From positions 104,591,447-104,655,446 of the forward strand of contig CM061920.1 of the NCBI GenBank assembly GCA_031002005.1: DNA of 64,000 nucleotides, in the 5' to 3' direction. This document shows positions 1-11,544 of the stretch, one piece after another. The position numbers and the translations under genes were made by a program. Positions within the stretch are counted from its first letter, which is position 1. Each line of letters starts with the position of its first letter. The notes below the pieces were generated by a model. That model did not search any database. It had not been told where the DNA came from and saw only the letters and a list, made by a program, of their open reading frames with translations. The stretch is from Vandiemenella viatica. Taxonomy: Eukaryota > Arthropoda > Insecta > Orthoptera > Morabidae.

Positions 1-635
1 TTGCCACAAGCCATTATCTCCCTTCAAAAAAAAGCAAAATCGATAAATGAGGTATCATTTTGAAGTTATCCGGTTTGGTCACATCATATTTTAAGAAAGT
101 AATTTGCCCAATATGAATGTTAAAGGGCAAAAATGTCAATATTCCTAAAATGTGTTGTTTTTTTGTACACGAGCCATTTTTCTCCTGATACCTAATCGAA
201 ATCGATAAATGAAGTATAATTTTAAAGATTAAGGTCTCCGCTTTGGTGACATCATACATTACGAACAAATTTTTCGGACCTCGACTATTGAAGGGCGAAA
301 GTATCAATATTTCTACAACGTGCTTTTTTTCTTTTCTCGAGCTATTTATCTCCGTTGATATCTAACCGATATTGATAAATGAGGTATCATTTTAAAAATT
401 GAAATCCCCACTTTGGTCACATCGTATTTTAAGAAAGGAATTTTTCGAAATTTGACCCTTATAGGGCAAAAGTATAATTAGTCCCATAACGTGTTGTTTT
501 GTTACGAGTCATTTATCTCCCTTGATACTTAACCGAAATCAATAAATTAAATCATTTTCAAGATGAAGGTCTCCATTCAGGCATCATTATAAAATAAGAA
601 AGACGTTTTTCATAATTTGACCCTTCAAGAACACA
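1..635. repeat. Satellite array, unit about 169 bp
   Basis: Head-to-tail diverged repeats. The shared block 'acatc' plus an AT-rich continuation falls at 81, 249, 419 and 581, giving spacings of 168, 170 and 162 bases. Each unit also repeats a 'gagccatttatctcc' block, a 'cgataaatgaggtatca' block and a 'gacccttaagggcaaaagt' block. The array is already in progress at base 1, so it continues to the left of the window. It dissolves near 635. Units are only moderately similar, so the array is old. No open frame is conserved between units, and a short minus-strand frame across 14-307 is a by-product of the repeat. Confidence 0.85.
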
Positions 636-919
636 TGAATAACTGTGAGAGTCACGCATATTAGACAGTTCGGAGGCAAGCCGGTAGATAGTAGCAGTAT
701 ACATCACAGAGATATTAAAAACTGCTTCAGTGGCGTCGACTTTTAATTCGTACCTATTACACTAAAAAATATATACAATTAATACAAATGAGGTGGTTCT
801 TCCTTCATCCTATTACAAACCACCAACATCTCTATTCATCGTACCCGCGAAATTTTCGCTCGTAACATCTACTTATAATACATTCCGGTAGTTAGGTAGT
901 TACAAGTCATCATCAGTAA
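636..919. other. Unassigned AT-rich stretch
   Basis: I see no reading frame, repeat end or RNA signal here. Confidence 0.5.
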
Positions 920-1156
920 ATAAAATGATGCCACAGCCCTTTTAAATTAAAGCACCCCGGTTCGAATCCAACCGTGATTATGTGGTTTTAATTAAGTGTT
1001 GCGTTTGAAACTGTAACTGTCTATGATATATTAAATATTATTGAGTAAGAAAAATGTGATGCATCTATGCAGGTGCAAGTAAGTGCATAAATAAGTCAGT
1101 AATGCAAGCTGGCGAAATGATATGACCTTTAAAAAAAAAAATAAAAATAAAAAATG
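920..1156 (+). mobile_element. Degenerate tRNA-derived SINE, family B
   Basis: A clean B-box, ggttcgaatcc, lies at 959-969. It is followed by 'tggttttaattaagtgttgcgtttg', which matches the body of the complete copy at 9479-9724 (shown here only in part). The element ends in an A-rich (aaaata) tail near 1130-1155. The A-box half is eroded. It is transcribed by RNA polymerase III if active, but it looks long dead. Confidence 0.6.
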
Positions 1157-3686
1157 AAAATTGTTTCAGGTATACGTCAGTTTTAAAATGTTATTTTGGT
1201 AAGGAACATCGAGTTGTGACGATGTATTATCCGCCCTTTTCCTTTAATAGTACTTGGATAGCGCGAAATGCTGAATGAGAATCTATTACGTATAGTATGG
1301 TAATAAATATAATGAAAAAGGTGAATGTTCACTGTGACAAGGCCACATGAGGCATACGAGAGTCATGAACTTGCAAGGCACCTCGCGTATTAGCGATAAT
1401 TCTGCGTCCTGGTGGAACGATTCAATGCGGCGTGTTTAAGTTCGTGATTAAATGTTCCTTTTACTACAGGTTCAATTTCGTCCGGTCGCCAGTGGGAATT
1501 CCACAACTAATACTAATACTTAAAGTTATTCACAAAACTAATCACTTGAAGCAGCTCGTGATAGCAACTATACTACTAAAATGAGTAGCAATTACTACCA
1601 CACAAGTCACAAAAGTTTGCATTAAACACACAACTTTATTATCTGGAGAAACACAAAAAAATACACCGCCGAAGTATCCACCAGTTACAGTGACCCGTGT
1701 AATCGAACTTCTATCACCAAAGTTTGCAGGATTCGAACCGAGTAGGCGAAAATATTATGCGGTGCCGCTATCACAATAATTAGAAAGTTCGTAGTACTGT
1801 CCTCGTCCATGTATACTGAACACTCCGCATAACACTTGTAATTACAGTACACGTTAGTTGCACCGTTACAAACACTTTTAGGTTATCGTTCTCGCGGTAT
1901 TGTCCTCAACAGTCGGCAACTCCCGCCATTAGGTCCGCGCGGTATTGCAGCGTACTGTCGACTGTCCCCATCTTGTCTTTGACTCCCTCAAAGATATCCC
2001 CACTCACAGATACTCCGCTCGATCTGTGTTAGTTCGATGGTATCGTCACAAACTCTTAACAGAATTTAGGCGACGTAGTTCCTAATACTCTCTGTGCGAT
2101 TTATTGCGATCTGAGTGTAGCAGGCTGAGTAGGTATGAAGGATTATTCTGGGCATTTAGATTTCAAGAGAGATTTTTGGGTTTACAATGATTCGATTCCA
2201 GCTCGTTCTGTCCATAGTCTCTCTACTGACGGATATACGCATGCTCCCTCACATGAAATACGTTAACATTACCAGGAGAAGTACAAGAAGCTACTTCCAT
2301 CCAAACGTTCTTTTCCCCGATGTGTGAACACCCCTAGGAATTACACTGTAGAATTAAAAAAAAATTTCCTTACTTCCAGACAGTGAATCAATTGGTTGGT
2401 ATGTTACCTTGTGGCTACATGGATTGCGTCTTATACATAAAGGGTGATGAATAGTTCGTGCTGATTGAATGTGTGCCATTTAGTCTGTTTGATTAGTAGC
2501 GAGATTTCACAATTGGTGGACAGTTGTGTACTTTTCCCAGACCAACGAGCGCTTTAGACAGTAGTTTTATAAGGAAGACTATGCTACATTCTAAAGCGGC
2601 TTGTCTCTACTAGGATAGGTTGGGTTCGTTATCCAGATTGACCAGTACAACTGGTTTGACTCAGCCGAAGTGTTTCGTGTTCCTGGCGTTCAAGATCGGG
2701 TACTTAGACTTACTGCTCCTGTGATACGCTCAGTCCTAGCTTCTTCTTAAACTAGTTCTGCAAAACGACCATATTTCGGATGTGGTTCTTCACCGAAGGA
2801 TGCTAAGCAGAAATCAGCAAGTTACTGCTTCACAAGTTTATTGCTACGGCGCAGCGTAGGTAAACTGGTGTACAAGTATTTACTTAGGTATACACTAAGA
2901 TTCATAAGACAACCGGTGCAGTGGAGTTTTCTTTCCGCAGTTCAACTTAGAACATAAACCATCAACAACGAACGAGAATGGCTGTTTGGCGATTAGCTAA
3001 CGAAAATAAAACTAAGTGAATGACGAACGAGCATATGGCTGCCTTGCTAACGCAACTTAAACTATTCATTGAAGAAATGATAACCACATCCAGTCATACA
3101 CAGTGAGACTCCTGTTACACGATTTCTGCCATCTTCGTTGTCTACTACTGATAGCTGCCGCTTGAGACTGCCAGCTGAAATTCAAAGTTGAAGAGAATCG
3201 AAATGTGCTATGGCTTTTAACAAAACCATTCCACTGTGTCCTCGAGTTGGAGATCCAATCACTAACCTAATCGATGCAAAAATTATCACATGTTCCACAG
3301 ACTTTGCAGAATTTTGACTCACTACAACCGCCGGTTGCTGTCAGCGTTCTACTTTACCGGTGGTCCTTTGCCTCTCTGACTTCACATAGTTTCGTATGCT
3401 CGTTATCTCTGACTTAAATTACGAAATTATATTTCCTAATGGAGCAGTGGTAGCAGAAGGCTTAAAGAATAGCGTAGTAAAGGAGTTGACAGTTTTATGC
3501 GTTTATTACCTTCTTAAGTCAGGAAGGAGTTTACTATTTGCACAGAATTAAAATATAACAAGTGCAAAATCAGAAGTGTTAGTTCCAGAAGTAACAGAAG
3601 CTTGGTTCACGTATTGGAGCGGAGAGTTAGTGGTCAGTTTTTATTGTGAATATTCTCGATGTGCTGCAGTTTGAATAACAGCTAGG
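1157..3686. other. Unassigned 2.5 kb
   Basis: No frame above about 60 codons and no clear terminal repeats. The stretch 1600-2000 is slightly GC-richer. It contains a B-box-like 'ggattcgaacc' on the minus strand near 1729, which might be the remains of another tRNA-derived repeat. Nothing else can be supported. Confidence 0.4.
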
Positions 3687-3850
3687 TTTTTTTTATGCCT
3701 TTACGCCCCGTCTATATCGAAGTCATTAGAGATAAAGATAAAAGAAATTACAGGGGGCAAGGAACAGGACGGAATTTGGCCATGGCATTTTTGAAGGAGT
3801 GATTTCAGTAAACTATGGATAGCCGAAACCTGGATGGCATTCGTTCATAC
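3687..3850 (-). mobile_element. SINE family A, diverged copy with internal deletion
   Basis: On the plus strand it reads as the reverse complement of the family: a 'tttacgcc..gtc..tcgaagtcattagag' end, a 'ggaatttggccatggc' block, then 'tttttgaagga' joined directly to the 'gtgatttc' block. The usual 'catcccggcatt' segment between them is missing. The best full-length copy for comparison is at 37434-37680. The tRNA-like head (expected on the right, near 3850-3900) cannot be made out. Confidence 0.6.
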
Positions 3851-5284
3851 GCTAGTGACGGAGGCTGTGGAGCAGTAGCCACTCGTCCCTACAATTGTGT
3901 GTATAGCTGTATCTATATTCCTATTAAAAATTAAATGATAGCTTAACTGTTACTTAGAAACACTGCTTGATCAATTTTCTTTAAAAGTGGAATGGGATAT
4001 GTGTATTTCGATGTATGTTTCTCAGCTCCTATAGTAATTGACATGAGACAATGACTCCAAATGCAGATAGCTGAGTGTTTTGATGTAATAATTTCACGTG
4101 CCTACAGTAATTCAGAATACTCGATTTTTAAGTTATGTAGATACATTTAATTGACCTATGAAGCTTTTTATCACATTATGAAAGTATTTATTTCATTTTT
4201 CGATTCCATTTTTGTTGATTCTTGTTTTCGCAACGTCTTTATATGATCCATGTTAAGCCATTTTATTGAAGAGAAAATTTTAAGGCCACAACTGTGAATT
4301 ATTTCATTCACTTTTAAAATAAGAGTAAGATAATAATTGAACAAAGTGTAATAGAAAAATCAGGACCCCGAGCCGTAGTGGTTAGAGATTGAAATATTAC
4401 TTAATTTTATGTATAAAAAATTTATTTTGATAAGGAAAGTGTGGTTAACTTTATCACCCTTGAGATTGAAAAATACCACAAATTCACAAACAAATATTTA
4501 CATCTTTAATTTCTTTTTAACAATTTAAAATAAATGAACTTTATTTATTCCAAAAAACAATGACATACGTTGTTGGATTACTAATTATTTACAGTAAAAA
4601 ATCTTATCAATTCATGTTCGGTCTAGTTCAGTGGAGGTTATGAAATGTCTCACGGGTGTTACTCGGCGTTGGGAAACTGAGTTCTGGTGGAATATAAACA
4701 AGTTTTGTTGTGGCACAAACTATGTTCCCTTACTGTTGACAGTTAGGAGCGGTGAGCACTAGCGCGGTACATCGCAAATTGCCATTGCGTGATCTCTGCG
4801 CAGAAGCTGGCTGCGACAGGCGAAGTGGTGTAACGTCGTAAGCGTCACGTCTGGCGCCGCATGTGGAGTCGTGCTGGGAAGCTACCCCGTCAGGCGCTGT
4901 TCACCAGGTTCCAAGCATCGGCCAGCAGCTTCCAGTCGAAACTCACAGATCGAATGTCTCTCTCGACGTCAGCCCGTCCGTAGGGATACTCGATCGGTGC
5001 CGTCCAGTCATTCTTCTGTTTCAACCAAACTCGTGGGCCGACAGGCAGATTTTAGCGTACTTTCCAGGGATACAATCGTCTTACTCGTTATTCCATTTTC
5101 AATTTTCCATGCACACCAATTACAAGCACCCATTCGTTTCCGCTGTTCCCTGCCATATCCTATCATACGTCACTGTAACTTTTCAAACATTGTTGTATTA
5201 TTATTATCAGTTCGCGATTTGCTGAAAGTGGATAGCGGAAGGTGCATTGCACGAATCGTAATGTGTTACCATTTGGGCTGTACG
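3851..5284. other. Unassigned, including a GC-richer block at 4620-5260
   Basis: 3851-4610 is AT-rich and empty apart from a short tRNA-head-like fragment near 4378. From 4620 to about 5260 the base composition rises, and two overlapping plus-strand frames of 120 and 171 codons occur (4863-5225 and 4871-5386). Neither resembles a known protein, and the longer one runs into a SINE, so I do not call a gene. 'tggcgccgc' near 4853 resembles a retroelement primer-binding site, but no long terminal repeat could be paired with it. Confidence 0.35.
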
Positions 5285-5390
5285 GGATATGGCAGGAGGC
5301 GACCATGGTCTATTTTTAGGAACCGTCCCGGCATTCGCCTGGAGCGATCTGGGAAAACCATGGAAAACCAAGATCAGGATGGCTAGAGGG
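5285..5390 (-). mobile_element. SINE family A core, fused to the 3' end of a LINE
   Basis: The core reads 'accatggtc', 'aggaaccgtcccggcattcg', 'ctggagcgatctggg', 'accatggaaaacc' on the plus strand, which is the reverse complement of family A. No tRNA head with A and B boxes is present. It abuts the 3' end of the minus-strand LINE (5391-6110) in the same orientation. The same junction recurs at 8700-8838, so the SINE core may be part of this LINE family's 3' end. Confidence 0.65.
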
Positions 5391-6110
5391 GTTTCTAGAT
5401 ACCTTCTCCTATTGTAATCTAAGTTCTCTCGCTTGATAACTCATTCCTATGCCACTCCCTAATCGCTCGTGGAAAAAAATATATAGAAATGAATCGGCTC
5501 TCGTCCTGACTTACCTTATTTTTCGGTCATTCCTTGATATGAATGGAGCTGTTAGTAATATGAGTTTGCCGTCATCCTGAAATAGGTCAGTCATGCATTT
5601 TTCAATCAGCTTCTGCTGAAAGCAAATGCCTTCGATATTCCAGGTCTTCCCAACCTAACTCATTCAACATTGCACTTACGCTTTACTTCCAGCTATATAT
5701 ACCTGTTACGAATCGGGTGGCTCTTCTTTGGATCTTCTCTAATGCCTCCATTAACCCCTTTTGATAGGGACCCCATACAGAACAACAATATTCTAAGTGA
5801 GGACGCACCAGAGCTTTGTATGCAATTGATTTTAACTTCCGGTGTACATTGTTTTAAATTACGACCTGGAAATCGGAGCGTATGATTTGCTTTCACAATT
5901 ACTTTCTCAATATGTTAATTACGCAACAAATTATTACAAATTGTTGCACCTAGGTATTTAGGAATCTACCGTTCTAAGTACAGTGCCATTAATTTCATAC
6001 TCAGAGCTAAAGCGTGTCGCAGTTTTACTTATATGCACGACTTGCTCTTTTTTAACGTTTAACTCCAGCTGCCAGTCTTTCTAAATATCCTTGCCATCAG
6101 GATGTGGAAA
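5391..6110 (-). pseudogene. CR1-like LINE reverse transcriptase, 3' part, minus strand
   Basis: On the minus strand this matches the C-terminal third of the reverse transcriptase and the 3' tail of the better plus-strand copy at 7558-8700. The minus-strand frame over 5693-5896 preserves the block around FPGRNLKQCTPEV, which matches FLGRNLKQCTPEV in the other copy, and the surrounding DNA is about 90% alike by eye. The piece is 5'-truncated (homology ends near 6110, at the equivalent of the KDWQLE block), and frameshifts break the frame. It has no catalytic part. With the plus-strand copy it forms a large head-to-head inverted repeat. Confidence 0.75.
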
Positions 6111-6230
6111 TAATTGTATTTAGTGTTTCTTTCAACCAAGATTTCTATAGGCTTTCAAAAGATAGGTACTTTGGGTGTTCCCCGCTAATCCTCCTGAGAC
6201 TCGTGAGTTTTGTTGTTGGCCAGACCTCAC

Positions 6231-6281
6231 AGGTAGCACGCTATATGCGCTGCGCATATGCGCTATATGCGTGTTACCTGT
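6231..6281. repeat. Short imperfect palindrome
   Basis: A 51-base block begins caggta and ends ttacctg. It is built from two copies of cgctatatgcg around a tgcgca centre. It can fold into a hairpin with several mismatches. Function unknown. Confidence 0.4.
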
Positions 6282-7557
6282 GGATACCACGCAGGTATTT
6301 CTTACGAATTACTCGCGACTCACGCTAATTGTTTTGATCACATGTAACAGCACAAGATAAGGAGATTGGTACAGGGTAGTAACAACGGGGGTTGTATTAC
6401 ATGAACAGACATAATGATGAAAGGAAAAATTAAAAATGCAGGCTTAGACAGAGAATTCTAATGCTCATCACAAGGACGACTTAAGCTTTACCTGCAGGTA
6501 AAAACCGTTTCTCTGTGAAGGGGTTATTTTAGTATTTTTATAATTTATTTCTAGTCTTTACATCTGTGACAGAGTTCTGTAACGCTCTGTTCTGTATACC
6601 GAACGTTTGTTACATTGTGTTAAATCCTGTTTTTTAATCCCCTGATGCTATTCCTCATTTTAGGCTGTTGTTGTGTTAATTTCACACAAATGTTTGTAAA
6701 GCATTTACATCGTTTTGTTTGTTTCTTTATATTAAGTATATAAACACGGAATGTTACATATTTTTGGCGTGTTATCCTAAATGAAACATCAAACACTTCC
6801 ATAAAGGAAGGTCAAATGCAGATTTTCCTTACGATCAACACCGGCTAAAGCATATTATTATTTTCTTTTGTGAACTGTAGTTAAAGTTAGCGACTATATA
6901 TAGAGAGCAGTGGTGTACAGTACAAACTGCTGCCGGAAAAGAAAGATATCCCACGTAAAGGTTAAAAATTTCTTTGTTCAAGCACAGGGAGGTGGATAAA
7001 AAAGGCGCATGGGATGCCAATAGAAAGGAAGTTGTATTGATAGCAACGAGAGCGCAAAAATTTCTCATTATTTTCTGTCACCATGCCTGGTGGAAAACGA
7101 ATTACTGAAGAGTGATAGTCCGCTGCAGCTATATACTCCCTGCCTCTTACGAGAGTTCAAACATAAATTGTGGATTATTCCAGCCACAAGAATAAAACAT
7201 TACGAACATCAATTTTCTATGAATCAATAACTTTATTACAAAAATTACAAGAAATAGGCACGATAGGTAGTATTATAATGTTTGCCAGACGTGAGTTTCC
7301 ATTCTTTTTTTCGGCATCTGAGAAACCGCAGCAGTTGTACTGAGTCAAATCATACAGAGGTATGGTCGCCAGTTTATTTCATTTCGGCGTCTACTATTTT
7401 TCTCCTTCTTCCTCAACAAATCTTCCAAATATTTTGGAGTCGGCTGCTACCAGCGAGTTTTACTCATCGTTGGCATGGTTAGATTTGGAGATTTAGTTTT
7501 ATGTTCGCATGCCCTTGCTGCCGTCGGCATTTTATACCTACTGCCATCATCTATTAA
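6282..7557. other. Unassigned; possible repeat at 7330-7557
   Basis: No gene supported. Short minus-strand frames at 6620-6802 and 6835-7068 have no recognisable domain. The 7330-7557 stretch differs in composition and directly precedes the LINE at 7558. It may be a separate repeat into which the LINE inserted, but I see only one copy in the window. Confidence 0.3.
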
Positions 7558-8700
7558 AATGTTATGCTGTTTTTGGATGAAGGTGAGCTTTTAAACCCAA
7601 ACCAACATGGATTCAGGAAGTGCCGATCTTGCGAAACACAACTTGCACTTTTAATTCACGACTTGTGCCATATTATAGATGGGCAATCCCAGGTTGACCT
7701 GGTTCTATTAGATTATAAGATAGGTTTCGACACTGTGCCTCACACTAGGTTACTTAGGAAACTTCGTGGTTACGGCATTTCTAGACAAATATGCAACTGG
7801 GTTGCAGACTTTCTGTAGCGTAGAACACAGTTCTCGACGGTGAGAGTTCATCACTTACCGAGGTGAGGTCCGTGGTTTCCCAGGGAAGCGTGATAGGACC
7901 TCTGTTCTTTCTCATATACATTGATGGTTTGTGTGACATAACAAGGGGAAGAAAAGATTATATGCATATGATGTTATTATTTATCGTGATATCAAAACCC
8001 AGGAAGACTGCGCATTGTTACAAGACGATATTATGAAAATAATTGCGTGGTGTAAAGACTGGCAGTTGGAGTTAAACGCTAAAAAGTGCCAAGTCATGCA
8101 TATAAGTAAAAAGGTGACACCATTTAGCTCTGAATATACAATTAATGGTACTGTCGTTACAACTGTGGACTCCGCTAAATACGTAGGGGTAACAATTCGT
8201 AATAATTTGTCGTGGAATGAACATATCGAGAATGTAATTGGAGAAGCAAATCGTATGCTCCGATTTCTAGGTCGTAATTTAAAACAATGCACTCCTGAAG
8301 TTAAATCGATTGCATATAAGTCAATAGTGCGTCCTCACTTGGAATATTGTTGTTCCGTATGGGGTACCCATCAAAAGGGGTTAATGGAGGCAATAGAGAG
8401 GGTCCAGAGAAGGGCCGCCCGATTCGTGACAGGTATATATAGTTGGAGGGAAAGCGTAAGTGCAATGTTGAAGGAGTTAGATCGGGAAGACCTGGAACAA
8501 TAAAGGCGATGCTCTCGACTGAAGCTAATTGAAAAATTCACGACTGACATATTTCGGAATGACAGAAAACAAATATTGTTACCAGCAACAGAAATAAGAT
8601 AATAGAAATCAGGGCCATAACCGGTTCTTTCTGTATTCATTTTTTCCACGAGTGATTGTGGAATGAAATAGAAAAGATTTACCGGGCATGTAAACTTAAA
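7558..8700 (+). pseudogene. CR1-like non-LTR retrotransposon, broken reverse transcriptase
   Basis: Non-LTR (LINE) reverse transcriptase, which copies its RNA at nicked target DNA. Conserved blocks appear in order: NPNQHGFRKCRSCETQL; a motif-A-like LLDYKIGFDTVPH with the catalytic Asp kept; SQGSVIGPLFFLIYIDGL; the catalytic motif; NAKKCQVMHI; SAKYVGVTI; and the thumb and C-terminal VRPHLEYCCSVWG and VQRRAARFVTG. It is 5'-truncated (no endonuclease). It has a stop near 7816 and shifts of frame around 7850 and 8010. The catalytic ADD reads AYD: the codon at 7967-7969 is tat where Asp is expected, so the enzyme would be dead even if the frame were whole. The last long frame is 8015-8503. The CR1/L2-type affiliation is inferred from motif style. 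Confidence 0.8.
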
Positions 8701-8714
8701 ATCCGACAGGAGTA

Positions 8715-8838
8715 GCTTTCTATAAAGCTCTCCAGCTATCCTGATCTGGGTTTTCCATGGTTTTCCCAGATCACTCCTTGCGAATGCTGGGATGGTTCCT
8801 CACAATAGCCCATGGGCGCCTCCTGCCATATCACGTAT
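8715..8838 (+). mobile_element. SINE family A core behind the LINE 3' end
   Basis: Contains 'atcctgatctgggttttcc', 'cccagatcactcc', 'gaatgctgggatggttcct' and 'gcctcctgccatatcac' in family-A order. It is closely similar to the reverse complement of 5285-5390, including the 'gcctcctgccatatc' end that other family-A copies in this window lack. This supports inheritance as part of one LINE-plus-core unit. No A or B box precedes it. Confidence 0.65.
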
Positions 8839-8879
8839 AACCCCTTCAAACCTATTACCCTTTCGGATAGGTGCAATGC

Positions 8880-9478
8880 TCCCTCCGCCACACACTTTTA
8901 GTGAATCGTGGAATAATAATAATAAATCATTTTCCACCACCAACTCTCAGGGCATTATCCAGGTGTTTTTCCACCTGAGGCTTAACTGCAGTTGAAATTT
9001 CTTTGTGTCAGTCTCTTTGGCTCATATGGTTGCGGCTCGACGATAGAGTCCGGCTCTGGCATGTGTTATTTGGCTCCAGTCGTGGTCGTGGAAGATATTA
9101 TGATCATTAGGACTTGGCCGGCAGGGTAGGGAAGGTGGTGGAGCACAATTTCTTATCAAAGTTGATTGTTAAATCCCAAACCTCTCCGCCATGCGTATAA
9201 AAAGAGGGCATCCGGTACTATTGATAGTGATGCGTCCGTCGAATTGGGATGTTAATCCTGGAGGATATGGTGCCTTTCGGAAGAGTAGGCTCAAATGGTC
9301 TGGCGCCTGGTTTTTTTCGCTATTTCTTATTTCATCTCCCATCTACAACACAAACAACACTTACCGCTGAACACACACAATAACACAATCATCTACAGTC
9401 AGAACAATTCTTATGAACTCTGCCACCACGACCAACGTGGGGAAGACAACAGATAACAACCCCAGTTCATCTTCCCAG
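8880..9478. other. Probable interspersed-repeat fragment, unclassified
   Basis: Of middling GC content. It contains 'gggatgttaatcc' and 'aagagtaggctc' near 9247-9290, then a CA-rich stretch at 9345-9410. From memory this looks like the 3' tail of a locust interspersed repeat, but there is only one copy here and no coding capacity, so the class stays open. The following SINE begins at its end. Confidence 0.3.
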
Positions 9479-9724
9479 TGCCGGTCCTGGCAGTGTAGTG
9501 GCTAGCGCGCTGGCTTCTCATTGCAAGGGCCGTCGGTTCGAGTCCGGCCTCGGGCATGGGTGGTTTTAATAAGTGTTGTGTTTGTCTTGTGTTTTACTCA
9601 CTGCAGTGTCCACAATACCATAGTGAAATTCTGATACTGCAGTTGCAACGTAAACAAATTGTAGCTGGCTAAATGGTCAAAAAGACCGAAGGCCATATTT
9701 AAAAAATAATAAAAAATAAATAAA
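9479..9724 (+). mobile_element. Complete tRNA-derived SINE, family B
   Basis: About 246 bases. The tRNA-like head carries an A-box-like 'tagtggctagcgcgctgg' (about 9496-9513) and a B-box ggttcgagtcc at 9535-9545, the internal promoter of RNA polymerase III. A unique body of about 150 bases follows ('gtggttttaataagtgttg' and onward). The tail is an A-rich (aaat)n run at 9701-9724. Flanking imperfect duplications, atcttcccag at 9469-9478 and atcttctcag at 9725-9734, fit target-primed insertion. SINEs have no protein and rely on a LINE enzyme. The older relative is at 920-1156. Confidence 0.85.
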
Positions 9725-9734
9725 ATCTTCTCAG

Positions 9735-11544
9735 ACGTTGCTATGGCAATGCGTACGCTCGGTCAAGGGAAAGGCATTCATAGAAAGAGATAGGTTCCTT
9801 TTCCATTTTATTACCATTTATATTTCTATTTTTCACATTCACAGTAGTGTTTGATATTTGCTCTAAAAACATAGAAATAATAGCGTATTAACTGCTGCCA
9901 ACCCAATTAGAAATTTATAAAATAGTTGGTTAGATCCTAGGAAACAAACGAAATTATGTCCCAAGTGACATACGAAGCTCTTCCTCCGCTAGCTAATATC
10001 TTTAAAACATAACATGACCCACACTTTCTTTAAGTAAAATCCGCTGAGGCTTCAGTGGAAATACATACGGTGACGTAACTAATTGTTTCCCTACATACCC
10101 TGCTAATCAGTAGAAAAATTCACAACAAAATGATGGTTTGTAGAAAATTCATCCTGAGCTTTGTTGTTTCAGCTTTCATCAGTTGAACATGGCCATGGTA
10201 AATATTATGATGAACAGGGAACACATTAGTCATATTTCGTATCGAAATTACTTTTTAAGAGCATGACAGTATTATATAATATTAAAAGGAATTGTATTCA
10301 CTATATAACTTTTACATCTACCCAACTAATTTATGCATCACTGAATTCGAAAGAAAAATCTACTTCCGATGAAAGAAATCTGTTTATCTGATTTGCTGTT
10401 GCCAGTCATTAAGATACTGGCGGAGAATTATACTACTGGCAGTAAATTTTCGTTTTCTTATCGAGTAGTATGTTAGAATCTAACAATTTAATCATTCATT
10501 TTTATGTTTCTTTCCAACATACTCAGAAATACATACAATTTGCATTCTTCCTGGGTATCACCACGCTCTGGTATTAAGATGTTTCAATCGATCTGCTTCG
10601 ACCTACTTTTAAGGCGGAACTTACCGCTGAACGTGTTTCACATGCAGTACTCGTTTGAAACTCTTCTCGTTGAAGTTCCAGCCGAGGAGAAGCCGGAAGG
10701 AGACCGCGCAAAAGTTGTCTTAATACACGGACGCGTGAAGCTTGGAAACTATTTATCCCGGCTGCGGAAGCCTTCGATTGCAAACGAACTTCTGTTGTTT
10801 GGAATTATCTATTCTTGATTCAGTACCGTATCTCCAACCTTTTTAGTTTTTTTCCCATTAAAATATTTTAACTATCTTGGTGGCATTATACTCGGATGTT
10901 CTTTTGATTCAGATATTTGAAGTTAAACAAATTTACAATGTTTCTCGGAAAAACCGTAAAACGATAAGTAGATGATGCAGTAAAACTTATAAATATGGCC
11001 TTACATTATCACTTTAACTTATTCGCTTGTTGTATTTCCATATAATTAGTTCAACTGCAGTAGCTATATTACCGTAGAATACTATAAACTGTAGCCTTTC
11101 TTAACGAAACCACTTCTAGTCAGAGAAATGCCACAAAAATAAGGAAATTATGAGCAATGGACGAAGAAGGAAAATTTACACTATTTAGCGATAAATCTTC
11201 AAGAAGAAATATTCGAAGGATTGGTATTCGCTTTTTAACTACGAGAATACAGATAAATTGATTAATTGACTATTGGCAATACTGGCAGAGTAAAGTGTAA
11301 ACAAAGATCAAATATCAATATTAACAAATAAAAACAAATTACACGGAGTTTATCGTCATTAGCAAACTTAAGAGACTACATGACAAGAAGAAGTGAACTG
11401 ATTTCATAATTTACGAATAACATTAAGTTCTGCTTGCGAAGAAGTATAGGTACCAACATGGAAATAACATTAAAAAAAAAATTCTCCTTTTTCTCTATCA
11501 AAATTTTGCAGTGTCATTCATTAAGCCAGGATTTAGAACCTTCT
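9735..11544. other. Unassigned 1.8 kb
   Basis: AT-rich. A GC-richer island at 10540-10820 holds overlapping frames on both strands (104 codons plus, 69 codons minus), neither recognisable. I do not call a gene. Confidence 0.4.

Noticed and set aside
1720..1745. Reverse B-box 'ggattcgaacc' as part of a SINE
   Set aside because: No matching A-box, body or tail could be recognised around it.
4378..4400. tRNA-head fragment 'gccgtagtggttagag'
   Set aside because: Too short to assign to a SINE, with no B-box or body following.
4863..5386. Host gene with overlapping frames of 120 and 171 codons
   Set aside because: The frames overlap in different phases, lack any domain, and the longer ends inside a SINE core.
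9490..9560. tRNA gene on the plus strand
   Set aside because: Head of the family B SINE: no acceptor-stem closure visible, followed by body, A-rich tail and flanking duplication.
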